Source: Devosia litorisediminis
Lineage (GTDB): Bacteria; Pseudomonadota; Alphaproteobacteria; Rhizobiales; Devosiaceae
Direction of reading: 5' to 3'
Length of the DNA stretch: 64,000 bases
Assembly: GCF_018334155.1 (NCBI RefSeq)
Contig: NZ_JAGXTP010000001.1
Location: 2,604,001-2,668,000, forward strand
Shown here in pieces: positions 42,937 through 51,799 of the stretch (positions within the stretch are counted from its first letter, which is position 1; each line of letters starts with the position of its first letter). The translations under genes were made by a program, and so were the position numbers. The notes beneath the pieces are model-generated. The model did not search any database and was not told the DNA's origin. It saw only the letters and a list, made by a program, of their open reading frames with translations.

Positions 42937-43092
42937 GGTTGCTCCCATTGAGGTGTCGTCGCGCTATATCGGGATCAACACAGCCGTGCCGCGATATGCA
43001 TAAAGAGTGTTGGAGTGCTCTTACACCGTTCGAAGGGCTCAGGTCATCGGCACAATGCGATGATTTCCCATTTTGCCGCGGCGGGCTGTCGA

Positions 43093-43866
43093 TCAGAGCG
43101 CCAGCTTTAATCCAAATGTTGCCGCCTCGACCGGCAAGCTGTCGATGGCACCCACCATGTCGGGACCAAGATGGGAGACAAGCAGCCTTTTGGTCTGCAG
43201 CCGGTCGATATTTCTGGATAGCGTTTCGAAGCTGATATGGGTGTCATAGGGTTGGTCGATCCGCTCATTGCACTCACAGATGAACAGGTCGGTGTCCCGC
43301 GCCAGTTCGATCAACTCATCGCGCCAGCCAGTGTCACCGGAAAAGGCAATCAACTTGTCGTCGGTTTCAATGCGCAGGCTCAGACAGTCCTGCGCACCGG
43401 CAAAATGCCGGGCCTTCTGCGCCGTGATCTTGCGGCCCAACACGGTCGTTGTCTGATCCGGCACGATGTCGACGAAATCGATGGCAAAGCGCCATTGGCC
43501 TTCCCAAAGGCCGGGATACATGCAGTCCATGAGAGCGGCGATGCGCCCCTGCAAGCCGGGTGGCCCGGCGAGCGTGAGCGGCCGACAGCTCGATGCTGCG
43601 TATTGGCGGTGCAACAGCAGGAAGGGCAGACCGCCAAAATGGTCACCATGCAGGTGCGACAGCACGACCAGTTCGATCTCTGCCACATCAATGCCGAGTT
43701 GGCCCAGTGCGACCATGCTGGTGGCGCCAAAATCGATGGCAAAGCGACCATGACTGTCATCAACGATAAAGCAGGTCTGGAACTGCCCGCCGCTGCCAAA
43801 GGCATCCCCGCCACCGGCAATCTGGATATCAACGCCGACATTGTCGGGTGTGGTTGAATTATTCAA
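43093..43866 (-). CDS. MBL-fold metallo-hydrolase (RNase Z-like)
   Basis: A 257-residue metallo-beta-lactamase-fold enzyme. The metal motif SHLHGDHFGG (about 70-79) gives the HxHxDH ligands, with later His/Asp ligands in FAGAQD, FSGDTGW and SHLGPD. It resembles the short RNase Z-like hydrolases that act on diverse phosphodiesters or esters. The start is TTG 43866, as no ATG/GTG fits. It is alone on the minus strand between the ABC operon and tRNA-Gly. Confidence 0.87.
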   Translation of the reverse strand: MNNSTTPDNVGVDIQIAGGGDAFGSGGQFQTCFIVDDSHGRFAIDFGATSMVALGQLGIDVAEIELVVLSHLHGDHFGGLPFLLLHRQYAASSCRPLTLAGPPGLQGRIAALMDCMYPGLWEGQWRFAIDFVDIVPDQTTTVLGRKITAQKARHFAGAQDCLSLRIETDDKLIAFSGDTGWRDELIELARDTDLFICECNERIDQPYDTHISFETLSRNIDRLQTKRLLVSHLGPDMVGAIDSLPVEAATFGLKLAL

Positions 43867-44046
43867 GATCGTCTAACGCCCCATTGCCAGAAACCCATGC
43901 CTGCCGCGGACAGCCTAGATTTGCGGGCAGGTCGATCACAAGATGAATTTGACTGGACTGTTTTACCGCGGGCGTCTGGCTGTGAATGGCAGCGGCTTCA
44001 CAGTGCCTTGACGCCTGCCGCGATTTCCAGCATCTATTCGCGCGTT

Positions 44047-44120
44047 GCGGGTGTAGCTCAATGGTAGAGCTTTTGCTTCCCAAGCAAGTGACGAGGGTTC
44101 GATTCCCTTCACCCGCTCCA
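44047..44120 (+). tRNA. tRNA-Gly (anticodon CCC)
   Basis: Acceptor GCGGGTG (44047-44053) pairs with CACCCGC (44110-44116), then discriminator T and encoded CCA (44118-44120). The anticodon arm TTTGC-TTCCCAA-GCAAG has anticodon CCC, reading GGG. The T arm contains GTTCGATTC. Confidence 0.96.
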
Positions 44121-44137
44121 TTTCCATTTATTGTCTG

Positions 44138-44965
44138 CTAGACCGGCTCGCTGGCCCTGTCGCGTGTGTGCCAGCCGTCATCGCGCCATTCGCGCACCGT
44201 TACGGTAATGCGTTGCGCACCGATCTCGATCAGGTTGTAGGCATTGGGCTCGCCGCGCAAACGCGTTGAAATGGCTGACGATGCCTGAGCAACCAGAATT
44301 GGCGCCACCGGCGATTTGCTCAACCCGATAGGTTCGCCTTCCTGCGGAACTGCATCAATCTCGTGCTTGCGCAGGTAGGACAGGTGAAAATGGCCCGACA
44401 GCACCAGTCGCACGCCCAGTCCGGCAAAGGTTTCGAGCGCATCGTCAGCGCGTTTGACCCGTTTGGTCTTTTGCAACATCGGCTCGGTGGGAAACAGCAG
44501 CGGATGATGCGCCACAATCACCCGCACCGCGTCTGGAGCTGCCTTTGCAAAGCGCTCTTCAAGGTCTTCGAGCTGACTGCGTGATATGGTGCCGTGGCCC
44601 CAGTTCCACTCCAGACGGGCGCGCCGGGAGGTGCGCATGCCCACCAGCGCCACGCCATCCATTTCAAGAAATGGCTCAAGGTCAGGCGAGATGTACCGTC
44701 GATACAGCCCATAGGGATTAAAGAAGCGGCGAAGGATATTGACCGCGGGAACGTCGTGGTTGCCCGGAACGGCAAACACAGGAGCCTCAAGCTCATCGAG
44801 AAATTCGCGCGCCTGCTCAAACTCCTGCTTGGTCCCGATCTGGGTGAAGTCGCCGCTGGCCACGATGAGGTCCGGCTTCTGCGCGTTGATGTCAGCAGAA
44901 AACCCCTTGGCCAGAGCAGGATCATGGTGGCCGAAATGCAGGTCCGAGATGTGCAGAATCTTCAT
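44138..44965 (-). CDS. calcineurin-like metallophosphoesterase
   Basis: A 275-residue phosphoesterase with the full metal set: HISDLHFG (D.H), ASGDFTQ (GD), VPGNHD (GNHD), VAHHPLL and SGHFHLS (GHxH). The family includes cyclic-nucleotide and phospholipid phosphodiesterases. It overlaps the lipid-kinase gene by ATGA (44962-44965), and a role in lipid head-group metabolism is plausible from that alone. It lies 17 bp from tRNA-Gly, transcribed toward it. Confidence 0.88.
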   Translation of the reverse strand: MKILHISDLHFGHHDPALAKGFSADINAQKPDLIVASGDFTQIGTKQEFEQAREFLDELEAPVFAVPGNHDVPAVNILRRFFNPYGLYRRYISPDLEPFLEMDGVALVGMRTSRRARLEWNWGHGTISRSQLEDLEERFAKAAPDAVRVIVAHHPLLFPTEPMLQKTKRVKRADDALETFAGLGVRLVLSGHFHLSYLRKHEIDAVPQEGEPIGLSKSPVAPILVAQASSAISTRLRGEPNAYNLIEIGAQRITVTVREWRDDGWHTRDRASEPV

Positions 44966-45888
44966 GCTACCGCCGCTTGCTCAACGGTCACGGCCGGCAC
45001 GATAACCGACAGAGCCCGGGGCCTGATCGAGAAATTGAACGGGGTCTGGAACGTCTCGACCTCGCCATCGAACATGACATTGAGCATGGACTTGTGCGCG
45101 TCAATGGTCACGGCCTTCACACTCTCTATCCACAATGCCTCGTCGCTGCGCCAATGTCCCAGCAGCATCCCCGTTGTCAGGCGAAAGAAGTCGATCACCG
45201 TCAGATGGCGCAGCACGTAGAGCGTCAGCGTGCCGCGATCGAGCCCGTGACGAGCAAATATCTGTCCGGGGCCCTCGTCATAGGCATTGCTAGCCACCGC
45301 GATTGCCTGAACCCGTTCAACGCGCCGCTCGCCCTGACTGGTCTCGATGGCCACCGCGATCCGGCGGGCTCTGGTCAATCGGCGGAAAAAATAGCGCATG
45401 AAGCCGATTTTCGCCGAAAGGGTCTGGCGACCCCGGATGTGCTCGCGACCAGCGGCGAGCTCGGGGATGAGCCCGACCACCACCTTGTGCAGGAATACCC
45501 GTCCATTGACCTCGCCGACATCGATCCAGTGCGAGCGCCCGGTGGCCAGGGCCGCCACTGCCTCTGCCAGATCGAGCGGAATATTGAGATCCTTGGCCAA
45601 CGCATTGACGGTACCAAGGGGCAAAATGGCGAGGCTCTTTTCGGAGCCGACAAGGGCCGCAGCCACCGCCGTTATGGTGCCATCGCCACCCGCCGCTACA
45701 ATTGTCTGCGCATCGCTGGCCATGGCATCCTTGATGCGCTCGTCCAGATCGCGATCGTTGTTGGCCTCGATGGTGGCCTTGAGACCATTGGCCTCAAACA
45801 GTGCGCCAACGCTTTCGGCAGTTACCCCTGTGGCGTGGGCGGTTCCGGCGTTGGCGTTGAGAATGACGAAATAGCTATTGTCGGTCAT
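44962..45888 (-). CDS. diacylglycerol kinase-family lipid kinase
   Basis: A 308-residue soluble kinase of the DAGK_cat/YegS type with nucleotide-binding VAAGGDGTITAVA (about 63-75) and AILPLGTVNALAKDL. The C-terminal half has RALSVIVPA. Members phosphorylate diacylglycerol, sphingosine or related lipids on the membrane surface. It is translationally coupled to the metallophosphoesterase and divergent from the PAP2 gene, a pairing of kinase and phosphatase functions. Substrate not assigned. Confidence 0.9.
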   Translation of the reverse strand: MTDNSYFVILNANAGTAHATGVTAESVGALFEANGLKATIEANNDRDLDERIKDAMASDAQTIVAAGGDGTITAVAAALVGSEKSLAILPLGTVNALAKDLNIPLDLAEAVAALATGRSHWIDVGEVNGRVFLHKVVVGLIPELAAGREHIRGRQTLSAKIGFMRYFFRRLTRARRIAVAIETSQGERRVERVQAIAVASNAYDEGPGQIFARHGLDRGTLTLYVLRHLTVIDFFRLTTGMLLGHWRSDEALWIESVKAVTIDAHKSMLNVMFDGEVETFQTPFNFSIRPRALSVIVPAVTVEQAAVA

Positions 45889-45924
45889 GATGGCTCGATC
45901 CAGTGCCCGGCGTGGTGCGTCTGT

Positions 45925-45949
45925 GGAACGTGCGCGCGGCGTGGACGTT
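45925..45949 (+). promoter_or_regulatory. EcfG-type general stress promoter (PAP2 gene)
   Basis: GGAAC (45925-45929), 16-nt spacer, CGTT (45946-45949), 27 bp before ATG 45977. Matches the EcfG consensus GGAAC-N16/17-CGTT. Confidence 0.75.
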
Positions 45950-45976
45950 GCATTGTGAGCAAAAGGAAAGCGTCAA

Positions 45977-46708
45977 ATGCTCGATCGACTGGTTCAGTCC
46001 CCCGCCTATCGCCGTCTGCATGGATTTGTGACTGGCGAGGCCCGCCTATTGGCCTCCATCGCCATTGTCAGTGGCTTGATACTGGCGTTTTTGCAGATCG
46101 CCGACGAGATGATCGAGGGGGAGATGGAAGCCTTTGATCAGGCCATATTGATGCTGTTTCGCGATCCGGCAAATCTGGAAACAACAATTGGCCCGGTCTG
46201 GCTGCACGAAATGGTGCGCGACATCACGGCCCTTGGCAGCTTTTCCCTGTTGGGCCTGATCGTGGTCGGGGTTTGCATCTATCTGCTGCTCGCGCGCATG
46301 CGCGCAGAGGCGCTACTGGTCGTCACCTCCGTGGTGGGTGGCACAATACTAAGCACGCTGCTCAAGATGGGCTACAACAGACCGCGACCGGATTTGACCA
46401 CCATGTCCGAACAGTTCACTGCCAGCTTTCCCAGCGGCCATGCCATGCTGTCGGCCGTTACCTTCCTGACGCTTGGCGCGGTGCTATCGCGGTTCGCCCC
46501 GACGCGCCCCCTGCGATTTTTTACCATCGGCATGGCGGTTCTGCTCACGCTGATGGTCGGCCTTAGCCGACTTTATATGGGCGTGCATTACCCCAGCGAC
46601 GTATTGGCAGGCTGGTGCCTTGGGGCGGCCTGGGCCCTGATATGCAGCACTGTGGCCATGTATCTGCAACGGACAGGGTCGGTTCGAAAGGACGCTTTGC
46701 CGGAGTAA
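45977..46708 (+). CDS. PAP2-family membrane phosphatase
   Basis: A 243-residue integral membrane phosphatase with about six TM segments. The three PAP2 catalytic motifs are KMGYNRPRPD, SFPSGHAM and SRLYMGVHYPSDV. It removes phosphate from phosphatidate or undecaprenyl pyrophosphate on the periplasmic side. ATG 45977 is preceded by AAAAGGAAAGC. An EcfG-type promoter sits just upstream, so it is probably a general-stress gene. It is divergent from the lipid kinase, together suggesting lipid recycling. Confidence 0.92.
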   Translation: MLDRLVQSPAYRRLHGFVTGEARLLASIAIVSGLILAFLQIADEMIEGEMEAFDQAILMLFRDPANLETTIGPVWLHEMVRDITALGSFSLLGLIVVGVCIYLLLARMRAEALLVVTSVVGGTILSTLLKMGYNRPRPDLTTMSEQFTASFPSGHAMLSAVTFLTLGAVLSRFAPTRPLRFFTIGMAVLLTLMVGLSRLYMGVHYPSDVLAGWCLGAAWALICSTVAMYLQRTGSVRKDALPE

Positions 46709-46722
46709 TGCGTGGGGGTGTT

Positions 46723-46747
46723 GGAACCACACCCGCGATTGCCCGTT
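46723..46747 (+). promoter_or_regulatory. EcfG-type general stress promoter (micro-ORF / oxidase genes)
   Basis: GGAAC (46723-46727), 16-nt spacer, CGTT (46744-46747). It lies 32 bp before the micro-ORF start and about 100 bp before the ctaG-like gene, in a 139-bp gap after PAP2. Confidence 0.7.
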
Positions 46748-46778
46748 GGTTGATGGGACAACACGGGGGAGCATGAGC

Positions 46779-46838
46779 ATGGGCGAACACAAGAACGCGG
46801 TCGGGCGCCGCCATCACCTTCCCAGCGAAGTCACATAG
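46779..46838 (+). CDS. putative micro-ORF, 19 aa
   Basis: MGEHKNAVGRRHHLPSEVT ends at TAG 46836. GGGGGAG lies 8 nt before ATG 46779, a strong ribosome site; ATG 46773 would add two residues but sits too close. It is the first ORF after an EcfG-like promoter and ends 9 bp before the ctaG-like gene. It may be a small stress protein or a leader peptide that couples translation to the oxidase genes. Protein evidence is needed; it could be chance. Confidence 0.35.
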   Translation: MGEHKNAVGRRHHLPSEVT

Positions 46839-46847
46839 ACGAGCGCG

Positions 46848-47597
46848 GTGCGGATGGAAGCGTCACAAATCAGCACAAGCTATTGCGGTCCTGCTCCCCT
46901 TCCAGATGATCTGCTGGGACGATGGAATTTTGACCCAGTCCTGATCGCGGCGATGGTTCTTGCCGGGCTGTCATTCGCCTTTCTGCGCAGAAACGCCACG
47001 CAGCGTGAAAGCGGCGGGTTTGTGCTCGGCATGGTGACGCTGATAGTCATTTTCATCAGCCCACTCTGCGCCCTGACGGTGTCGCTGTTCTCTGCCCGGG
47101 TGGTGCACCATGCTTTGCTCGTCGCGATAGCCGCGCCGCTGCTCGCCATGGCCCTGCCCCGCCTGCAACGAAATCTGGCCTCGCTGGCGTTTCCGCTTTT
47201 GGCCTTGCACACCGTGATCTTCTGGCTCTGGCATGCGCCAGACTTTTACGCTGTCGCTCTGGCTGACACAGCTGTGTACTGGTTGATGCAGATATCCCTT
47301 CTGGGCAGCGCTATGTTGCTCTGGGCGGCCGTTCTGGGAGCGCCTGCGGGATCCGCTATTGCAGTCCTGCTGGGTGCCACCGCGCAGATGGGTTTTCTGG
47401 GTGCCCTTCTGGTCTTCGCCAGCCAGCCACTTTATCTCCCCCACTTTTTGACCACTCAGCCATTTGGCTTTGATCCACTTGTCGACCAGCAACTGGCCGG
47501 GCTGGTCATGTGGGTGCCGGCAAGCCTGCCCTATCTCGCCATTGCGCTGGTTCGGCTGCTTGGCTGGCTGCGCCAACCGCGCGTGCAGCCATCGTGA
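46848..47597 (+). CDS. cytochrome c oxidase assembly protein, caa3_CtaG type
   Basis: A 249-residue integral membrane protein with about seven TM segments. It matches the caa3_CtaG (CtaG/CcsB-like) family recalled by FDPVLIAAMVLAGLSFAFLR, LWHAPDFYAVAL and ADTAVYWLMQISLLGSAML. His/Trp residues on the periplasmic side suggest copper handling for heme-copper oxidase assembly. GTG 46848 or ATG 46854 both possible. It overlaps the CopD-like gene by GTGA. It opens the oxidase cluster. Confidence 0.83.
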   Translation: MRMEASQISTSYCGPAPLPDDLLGRWNFDPVLIAAMVLAGLSFAFLRRNATQRESGGFVLGMVTLIVIFISPLCALTVSLFSARVVHHALLVAIAAPLLAMALPRLQRNLASLAFPLLALHTVIFWLWHAPDFYAVALADTAVYWLMQISLLGSAMLLWAAVLGAPAGSAIAVLLGATAQMGFLGALLVFASQPLYLPHFLTTQPFGFDPLVDQQLAGLVMWVPASLPYLAIALVRLLGWLRQPRVQPS

Positions 47598-48094
47598 TCG
47601 CAACCCTTCTCAAAGCCGCGCATATTCTGGCCATCGGCCTGTGGGCTGCCGGTCTGCTCAGCCTGCCATTGCTATTCGCGCAGCGGCGAGGGCTGGAGGA
47701 CAAGGCGCTCTATGATCTGCACAACTTCACGCGGTTTCTTTATGTGGCGATTGTATCACCGGCGGCCTTTGTCGCTATCGCCTCGGGCACGGGCCTGATC
47801 TTTGTTGAGGCGACCTTCACCCCGTGGTTCAGCGTCAAACTGGCCTTTGTCGGTGCCATGGTGCTGATCCACGTCACAACGGGTCTTGTCATTCTGCGCC
47901 TGTTCGAGCCGGGGCAGCGCTATTCGCCACTGCGCCTGGCCATCACCATGGTGCTGACCGGGGCAGTCATCGCCAGCATTCTCATCGTGGTTCTGGGCAA
48001 ACCCGAACTGATGCGGTTTGGCCCGCTTGATGACTTCTTCGCCCCGGGCGCGCTGGGCCAGGGGCTGCCTGACTCTATTGCTTGGTGGAGATGA
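47594..48094 (+). CDS. CopD-like membrane protein
   Basis: A 166-residue protein with four TM helices, opening VIATLLKAAHILAIGLWAAG with the His of the CopD/heme-binding family and ending near PDSIAWWR. GTG 47594 overlaps the ctaG-like stop (GTGA), so the two are co-translated; the longer upstream start overlaps ctaG fully and is rejected. CopD-type proteins move copper or bind heme b. Its 3' end overlaps the convergent DUF2231 gene by 20 bp. Confidence 0.8.
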   Translation: MIATLLKAAHILAIGLWAAGLLSLPLLFAQRRGLEDKALYDLHNFTRFLYVAIVSPAAFVAIASGTGLIFVEATFTPWFSVKLAFVGAMVLIHVTTGLVILRLFEPGQRYSPLRLAITMVLTGAVIASILIVVLGKPELMRFGPLDDFFAPGALGQGLPDSIAWWR

Positions 48095-48626
48095 TGAGGC
48101 CCACACCGTGATCGAACACCAGCTTGCCACCATGCCAGCCCGCCAGAGCGGTCAGAATTGTCGCCAGCACGGACAGCAAAATGCCGTGCGGCAGGATGGC
48201 CTCCGGGTAATTGAGGCGCAGCCCCCAATTGGCACCGATTACGGCCAGCAGCGTCATGGCGGCGATGGCATGGTTCCAGCTGGCTACGCGGACGCGAATG
48301 CCGGGCACAGCCAGCAACTCGGCGGTACCCGCGATCGAGGCGATCAGCCCAAACACAAAGGCCACGCCGCTGGCCCAGATGCCCACTTCGCGCCAGAACA
48401 GATCGCCATTGAGCCAGTAGAGCCCGTCGACGCCGAGTGTGCAGACCACCAGCGCAATGGGGAAATGCACCAGCATGGCGTGGATGGGGTGGCCGGCCAC
48501 CGCGATGGCCGAGCCGATATCCTGACCGGCAACGTCGCGGATAGCGGGGTTTGGATGCTGGGACATCGCCTCGGGCGGCGTCTCTTCGTGCTCGACTTCA
48601 TTCTCAAAACTGTCGCTTTTGGCCAT
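48075..48626 (-). CDS. DUF2231 membrane protein
   Basis: A 183-residue protein with an acidic N-terminal tail (about 1-40) and four TM helices. The DUF2231 signature is GHPIHAMLVHFPIALVV with paired His (about 46-62). A second His pair lies near SWNHAIAAM. Such proteins are frequent next to oxidase or electron-transfer genes and may bind heme. The gene is opposite to its neighbours: convergent with CopD-like and divergent, possibly overlapping, from coxB. Confidence 0.82.
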   Translation of the reverse strand: MAKSDSFENEVEHEETPPEAMSQHPNPAIRDVAGQDIGSAIAVAGHPIHAMLVHFPIALVVCTLGVDGLYWLNGDLFWREVGIWASGVAFVFGLIASIAGTAELLAVPGIRVRVASWNHAIAAMTLLAVIGANWGLRLNYPEAILPHGILLSVLATILTALAGWHGGKLVFDHGVGLIISTKQ

Positions 48627-49304
48627 TGCCGAATTCCCCTGCCCAAGTTTGCTGCTCTAGCAGCAACGCCGCTGCTGCTGTCTGGTTGCGCCACACCGCT
48701 CTCGACCTTGAACCCGGCGGGCCCGGCAGCCGCCAATATCGCCCTGCTCTGGTGGGTGATGTTCTGGGGCGCCGTTGTGTTGTTCGGCGTGGTGCTGACG
48801 CTGCTGACTCTGAGCTTTGTGCGCCCTGACTGGATCAGCGCCATCAAGCCGCGCCAGTGGATTATCGGCGGGGGGCTGGTACTGCCAGTGCCCATTCTGA
48901 TCGCCCTGCTGGTGACCGCCCTTATCTTGGGTGAAAGCCTGCTGCCGCGACAGAACGGTGCCGCTCCAATGCGCGTGCAAGCCCATGCCAGCCAGTGGCA
49001 ATGGCAATTCTCCTATCCGGGGACCGATCTTCTAAGCGAAGACCTGCACCTGCCAGCGGGTGAGCCGGTCGATATCGTGGTGACGGCGAGCGACGTTATC
49101 CACGCGTTCTGGGTGCCACGCCTGGGTGGCAAGATCGATGCCATACCCGGCCACACCAATATCATTCGCCTGCAAGCGGACGAGCCCGGAATCTATCGCG
49201 GCATCTGCGCCGAATATTGCGGCGAGGGCCATGAACGCATGGGCTTTGTGGTCGAGGCGCACGCGCCTGACGCCTTTTCTGCAATCATTGGAGCCGGGCA
49301 ATGA
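48555..49304 (+). CDS. coxB: cytochrome c oxidase subunit II (lipoprotein type), start uncertain
   Basis: The CuA subunit. A lipobox LLLSGC is followed by two TM hairpin helices and the cupredoxin domain with CuA ligands CAEYCGEGHERM and WVPRLGGKIDAIPGH. No cytochrome c domain follows, so it is an aa3-like subunit and not caa3 with fused c. ATG 48555 puts about 45 residues before the lipobox Cys and overlaps the divergent DUF2231 by 72 bp; a start near CTG 48639 or ATT 48633 would fit a normal lipoprotein but is non-canonical. It overlaps subunit I by ATGA. Confidence 0.8.
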   Translation: MLGHRLGRRLFVLDFILKTVAFGHCRIPLPKFAALAATPLLLSGCATPLSTLNPAGPAAANIALLWWVMFWGAVVLFGVVLTLLTLSFVRPDWISAIKPRQWIIGGGLVLPVPILIALLVTALILGESLLPRQNGAAPMRVQAHASQWQWQFSYPGTDLLSEDLHLPAGEPVDIVVTASDVIHAFWVPRLGGKIDAIPGHTNIIRLQADEPGIYRGICAEYCGEGHERMGFVVEAHAPDAFSAIIGAGQ

Positions 49305-51799
49305 GCCGAGCCGAACAGTCCCCCATTGGATTGCACAAAGCGCTTGAGGACATCTGGTCGACGCCGCCCGGCTGGGGGCAGTTCTCGGCCGTCAATCATA
49401 CCATTCTGGGCAAGCGCTTCATGGCGTTGGCGCTGATCTTTTTCACCATTGGCGGCGTACTCGCCATGTTGATCCGCGCGCAATTGGCGACGCCGGCCAG
49501 CGCTTTCATCGGCCCCGAAGTCTACAACCAGATCTTCACCATGCATGGCACGGTGATGATGTTCCTGTTCGCCATTCCGATGTTCGAGGGTCTGGCGATC
49601 TACATGCTGCCCAAAATGCTGGGCGCGCGAGACCTCGCCTTCCCGCGCATGACGGCCTACGGCTTCTGGTGCTATCTGTTTGGCGGGGCGATCCTGATCA
49701 TTGCCATGCTGGCGGGCTATGCACCCAATGCCGGCTGGTTCATGTACACCCCGCTCTCATCGGGAACCTACTCGCCGGGCATCAATGCCGATATCTGGTT
49801 GATCGGCATCACCTTCGTTGAAATTTCGGCGATTACTGCCGCCATTGAAATCGTGGTGAGCGTACTCAAGATGCGGGCGCCGGGCATGTCGCTGGAACGC
49901 ATGCCGATCTTTGGCTGGTACATGCTGGTCACAGGCGGCATGATGGTGGTGGGTTTCCCACCGCTGATCCTGGGCTCGATCCTGCTCGAAATGGAGCGGG
50001 CTTTTGACCTGCCCTATTTCGATCCGACAAGAGGCGGTGATCCGCTGCTGTGGCAGCACCTGTTCTGGCTGTTCGGGCATCCCGAGGTCTATATCATCTT
50101 CCTGCCCGCTGCGGGCGTGCTCTCCACCATCATTCCGACGTTCGCGCGCCGTCCCCTGATCGGCTACGAGGCGGTGATCGTGGCGATTGTCGCCATGGCC
50201 TTTCTCAGTTTCGGGCTTTGGGTGCACCACATGTTCACCGTCGGCATCCCGCAGCTGGCGCTGGCCTTTTTCTCGGCTGCCAGTGCCCTGGTGGCCATTC
50301 CCACTGCCGTGCAGATCTTCACCTGGATCGGCACCATTGCCGGCGGGCGGCCGAAGTTCGATATCCCCATGCTCTATGTCGTGGGGTTCTTCATCGTCTT
50401 CGTGTGTGGCGGGCTCACCGGGGTGATGCTGGCCATGGTGCCGTTCAACAGCCAGGCCCATGACAGCTATTTCGTCGTTGCGCATCTGCACTATGTGCTG
50501 GTTGGCGGGTTTGTCTTTCCGATGCTGGCGGCTCTCTATTACTGGCTGCCCCACTTCACCGGGCGCCGTAGCGTCTACCGGCTTTCAGTGCCCGCGTTCT
50601 GGCTGATCCTGATCGGCTTCAACCTGACTTTCTTTCTGATGCACCTGACCGGATTGATGGGCATGCCACGGCGCATCTCCACCTATCCCTCCAATTGGGG
50701 TTGGGACTGGCTGAACCTGCTCTCCTCATTTGGCAGTTTCATCATGACCATGGGCTTTGCCCTGGTGCTGACCGATATCATTCTGCAATTCCGCTTCGGC
50801 CCGCGCGGCCAGCGCAATCCCTGGGGTGCTCGCACGCTGGAATGGGCCATGCCGACACCACCGGCCAGCTACAATTTCGCAGCGCTGCCCGCCATTGACC
50901 GCCGGGCCGATGATCTGGACACCAATGCGATCGGCCCCGATCTGGCGCGTGGTGCTGGCTATCTTGGCTTTGCCCGGGCGGGGCGACAGGAGACGCTGGG
51001 GATCGACACGCTCAGTGGTCGACCCGACCACGTCATCATCCTGCCCCAGCGCAGCTTCCTGCCGCTCTGGACCGCCTTGGTGACAGGGGTGTTCTTCCTC
51101 AGCCTGCTGTTCAAGCTTTACTGGCTGACGCCGGTGGCGGCCTGTGTGGTCATCGCTCTGTTTTGCCTGTGGCCACGCGGACTGGGCAGCACACGCGATA
51201 CCGGTCCCATCGACATAGGCCAGGGCGAGGCTGTTCCGACCGACAGTGAGGTCAAGAACAACGTCACCTATTGGGCCAGCCTGCTGGCCATTGCGGCCGA
51301 TGCGACGCTGTATAGCGCGCTGTTGTTCGGGGCGCTGTATCTGCCCGTGGTGAGCAGTGGCTGGACCGGTGAGGCGGCACCGTTGAACGGTCTGGCCGCC
51401 CTGTCCGTGCCGGCGGCTCTGGCTGCGGCTTTTTGCGCCCGGCGGGCCCGTCGCGCCAATGCTGGTGCGCGCGGCCCAGCGGGCTGGCTGCTGGGTGCGG
51501 TTGGGCTGGCACTGCTGGCAGCCTGCGCCTGCCTGATCGGCATCATGATGCTTGATGATCCCACCAGCCACGCCAATCCGGCCCTGCGGCTGGCGCTGTT
51601 CGCCTATGGCGCCCTGCATGCCACGATCGCTGCGATCATGGCCGGACATGCGTGGTGGCGATGGCGGACGGGATTTGTTTCCGCGTTGCGCGCCACCGAT
51701 CTTCGCCTGACCGTATTGTGGGCCGATTATGCGGCGCTGACCCTGTTGCCCGCCTGGGCTATTCAACTGGTCCTGCTGCAGGCGGGTGGTGGCGCATGA
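49301..51799 (+). CDS. coxA: cytochrome c oxidase subunit I fused to subunit III
   Basis: An 832-residue fusion. Residues about 1-540 are the heme-copper subunit I: heme/CuB ligands in MHGTVMMFLFAIPMFEGLAI, HPEVYI (His-Tyr crosslink), WVHHMF and YFVVAHLHYVLVGG (heme a/a3 histidines). After a hydrophilic linker (about 540-620), residues about 660-830 contain five TM segments of a subunit III type (ALLFGALYLPVV, HATIAAIMAG). It pumps protons while reducing O2. ATGA overlaps join it to coxB and to the 101-residue gene. Fused forms of this kind are known in the caa3/CtaD-CtaE group. Confidence 0.9.
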   Translation: MSRAEQSPIGLHKALEDIWSTPPGWGQFSAVNHTILGKRFMALALIFFTIGGVLAMLIRAQLATPASAFIGPEVYNQIFTMHGTVMMFLFAIPMFEGLAIYMLPKMLGARDLAFPRMTAYGFWCYLFGGAILIIAMLAGYAPNAGWFMYTPLSSGTYSPGINADIWLIGITFVEISAITAAIEIVVSVLKMRAPGMSLERMPIFGWYMLVTGGMMVVGFPPLILGSILLEMERAFDLPYFDPTRGGDPLLWQHLFWLFGHPEVYIIFLPAAGVLSTIIPTFARRPLIGYEAVIVAIVAMAFLSFGLWVHHMFTVGIPQLALAFFSAASALVAIPTAVQIFTWIGTIAGGRPKFDIPMLYVVGFFIVFVCGGLTGVMLAMVPFNSQAHDSYFVVAHLHYVLVGGFVFPMLAALYYWLPHFTGRRSVYRLSVPAFWLILIGFNLTFFLMHLTGLMGMPRRISTYPSNWGWDWLNLLSSFGSFIMTMGFALVLTDIILQFRFGPRGQRNPWGARTLEWAMPTPPASYNFAALPAIDRRADDLDTNAIGPDLARGAGYLGFARAGRQETLGIDTLSGRPDHVIILPQRSFLPLWTALVTGVFFLSLLFKLYWLTPVAACVVIALFCLWPRGLGSTRDTGPIDIGQGEAVPTDSEVKNNVTYWASLLAIAADATLYSALLFGALYLPVVSSGWTGEAAPLNGLAALSVPAALAAAFCARRARRANAGARGPAGWLLGAVGLALLAACACLIGIMMLDDPTSHANPALRLALFAYGALHATIAAIMAGHAWWRWRTGFVSALRATDLRLTVLWADYAALTLLPAWAIQLVLLQAGGGA

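Noticed and set aside
42937..43092. Searched for a TPP riboswitch upstream of the NitT/TauT operon
   Set aside because: The CTGAGA and GAACCTGATC consensus elements are not present on either strand.
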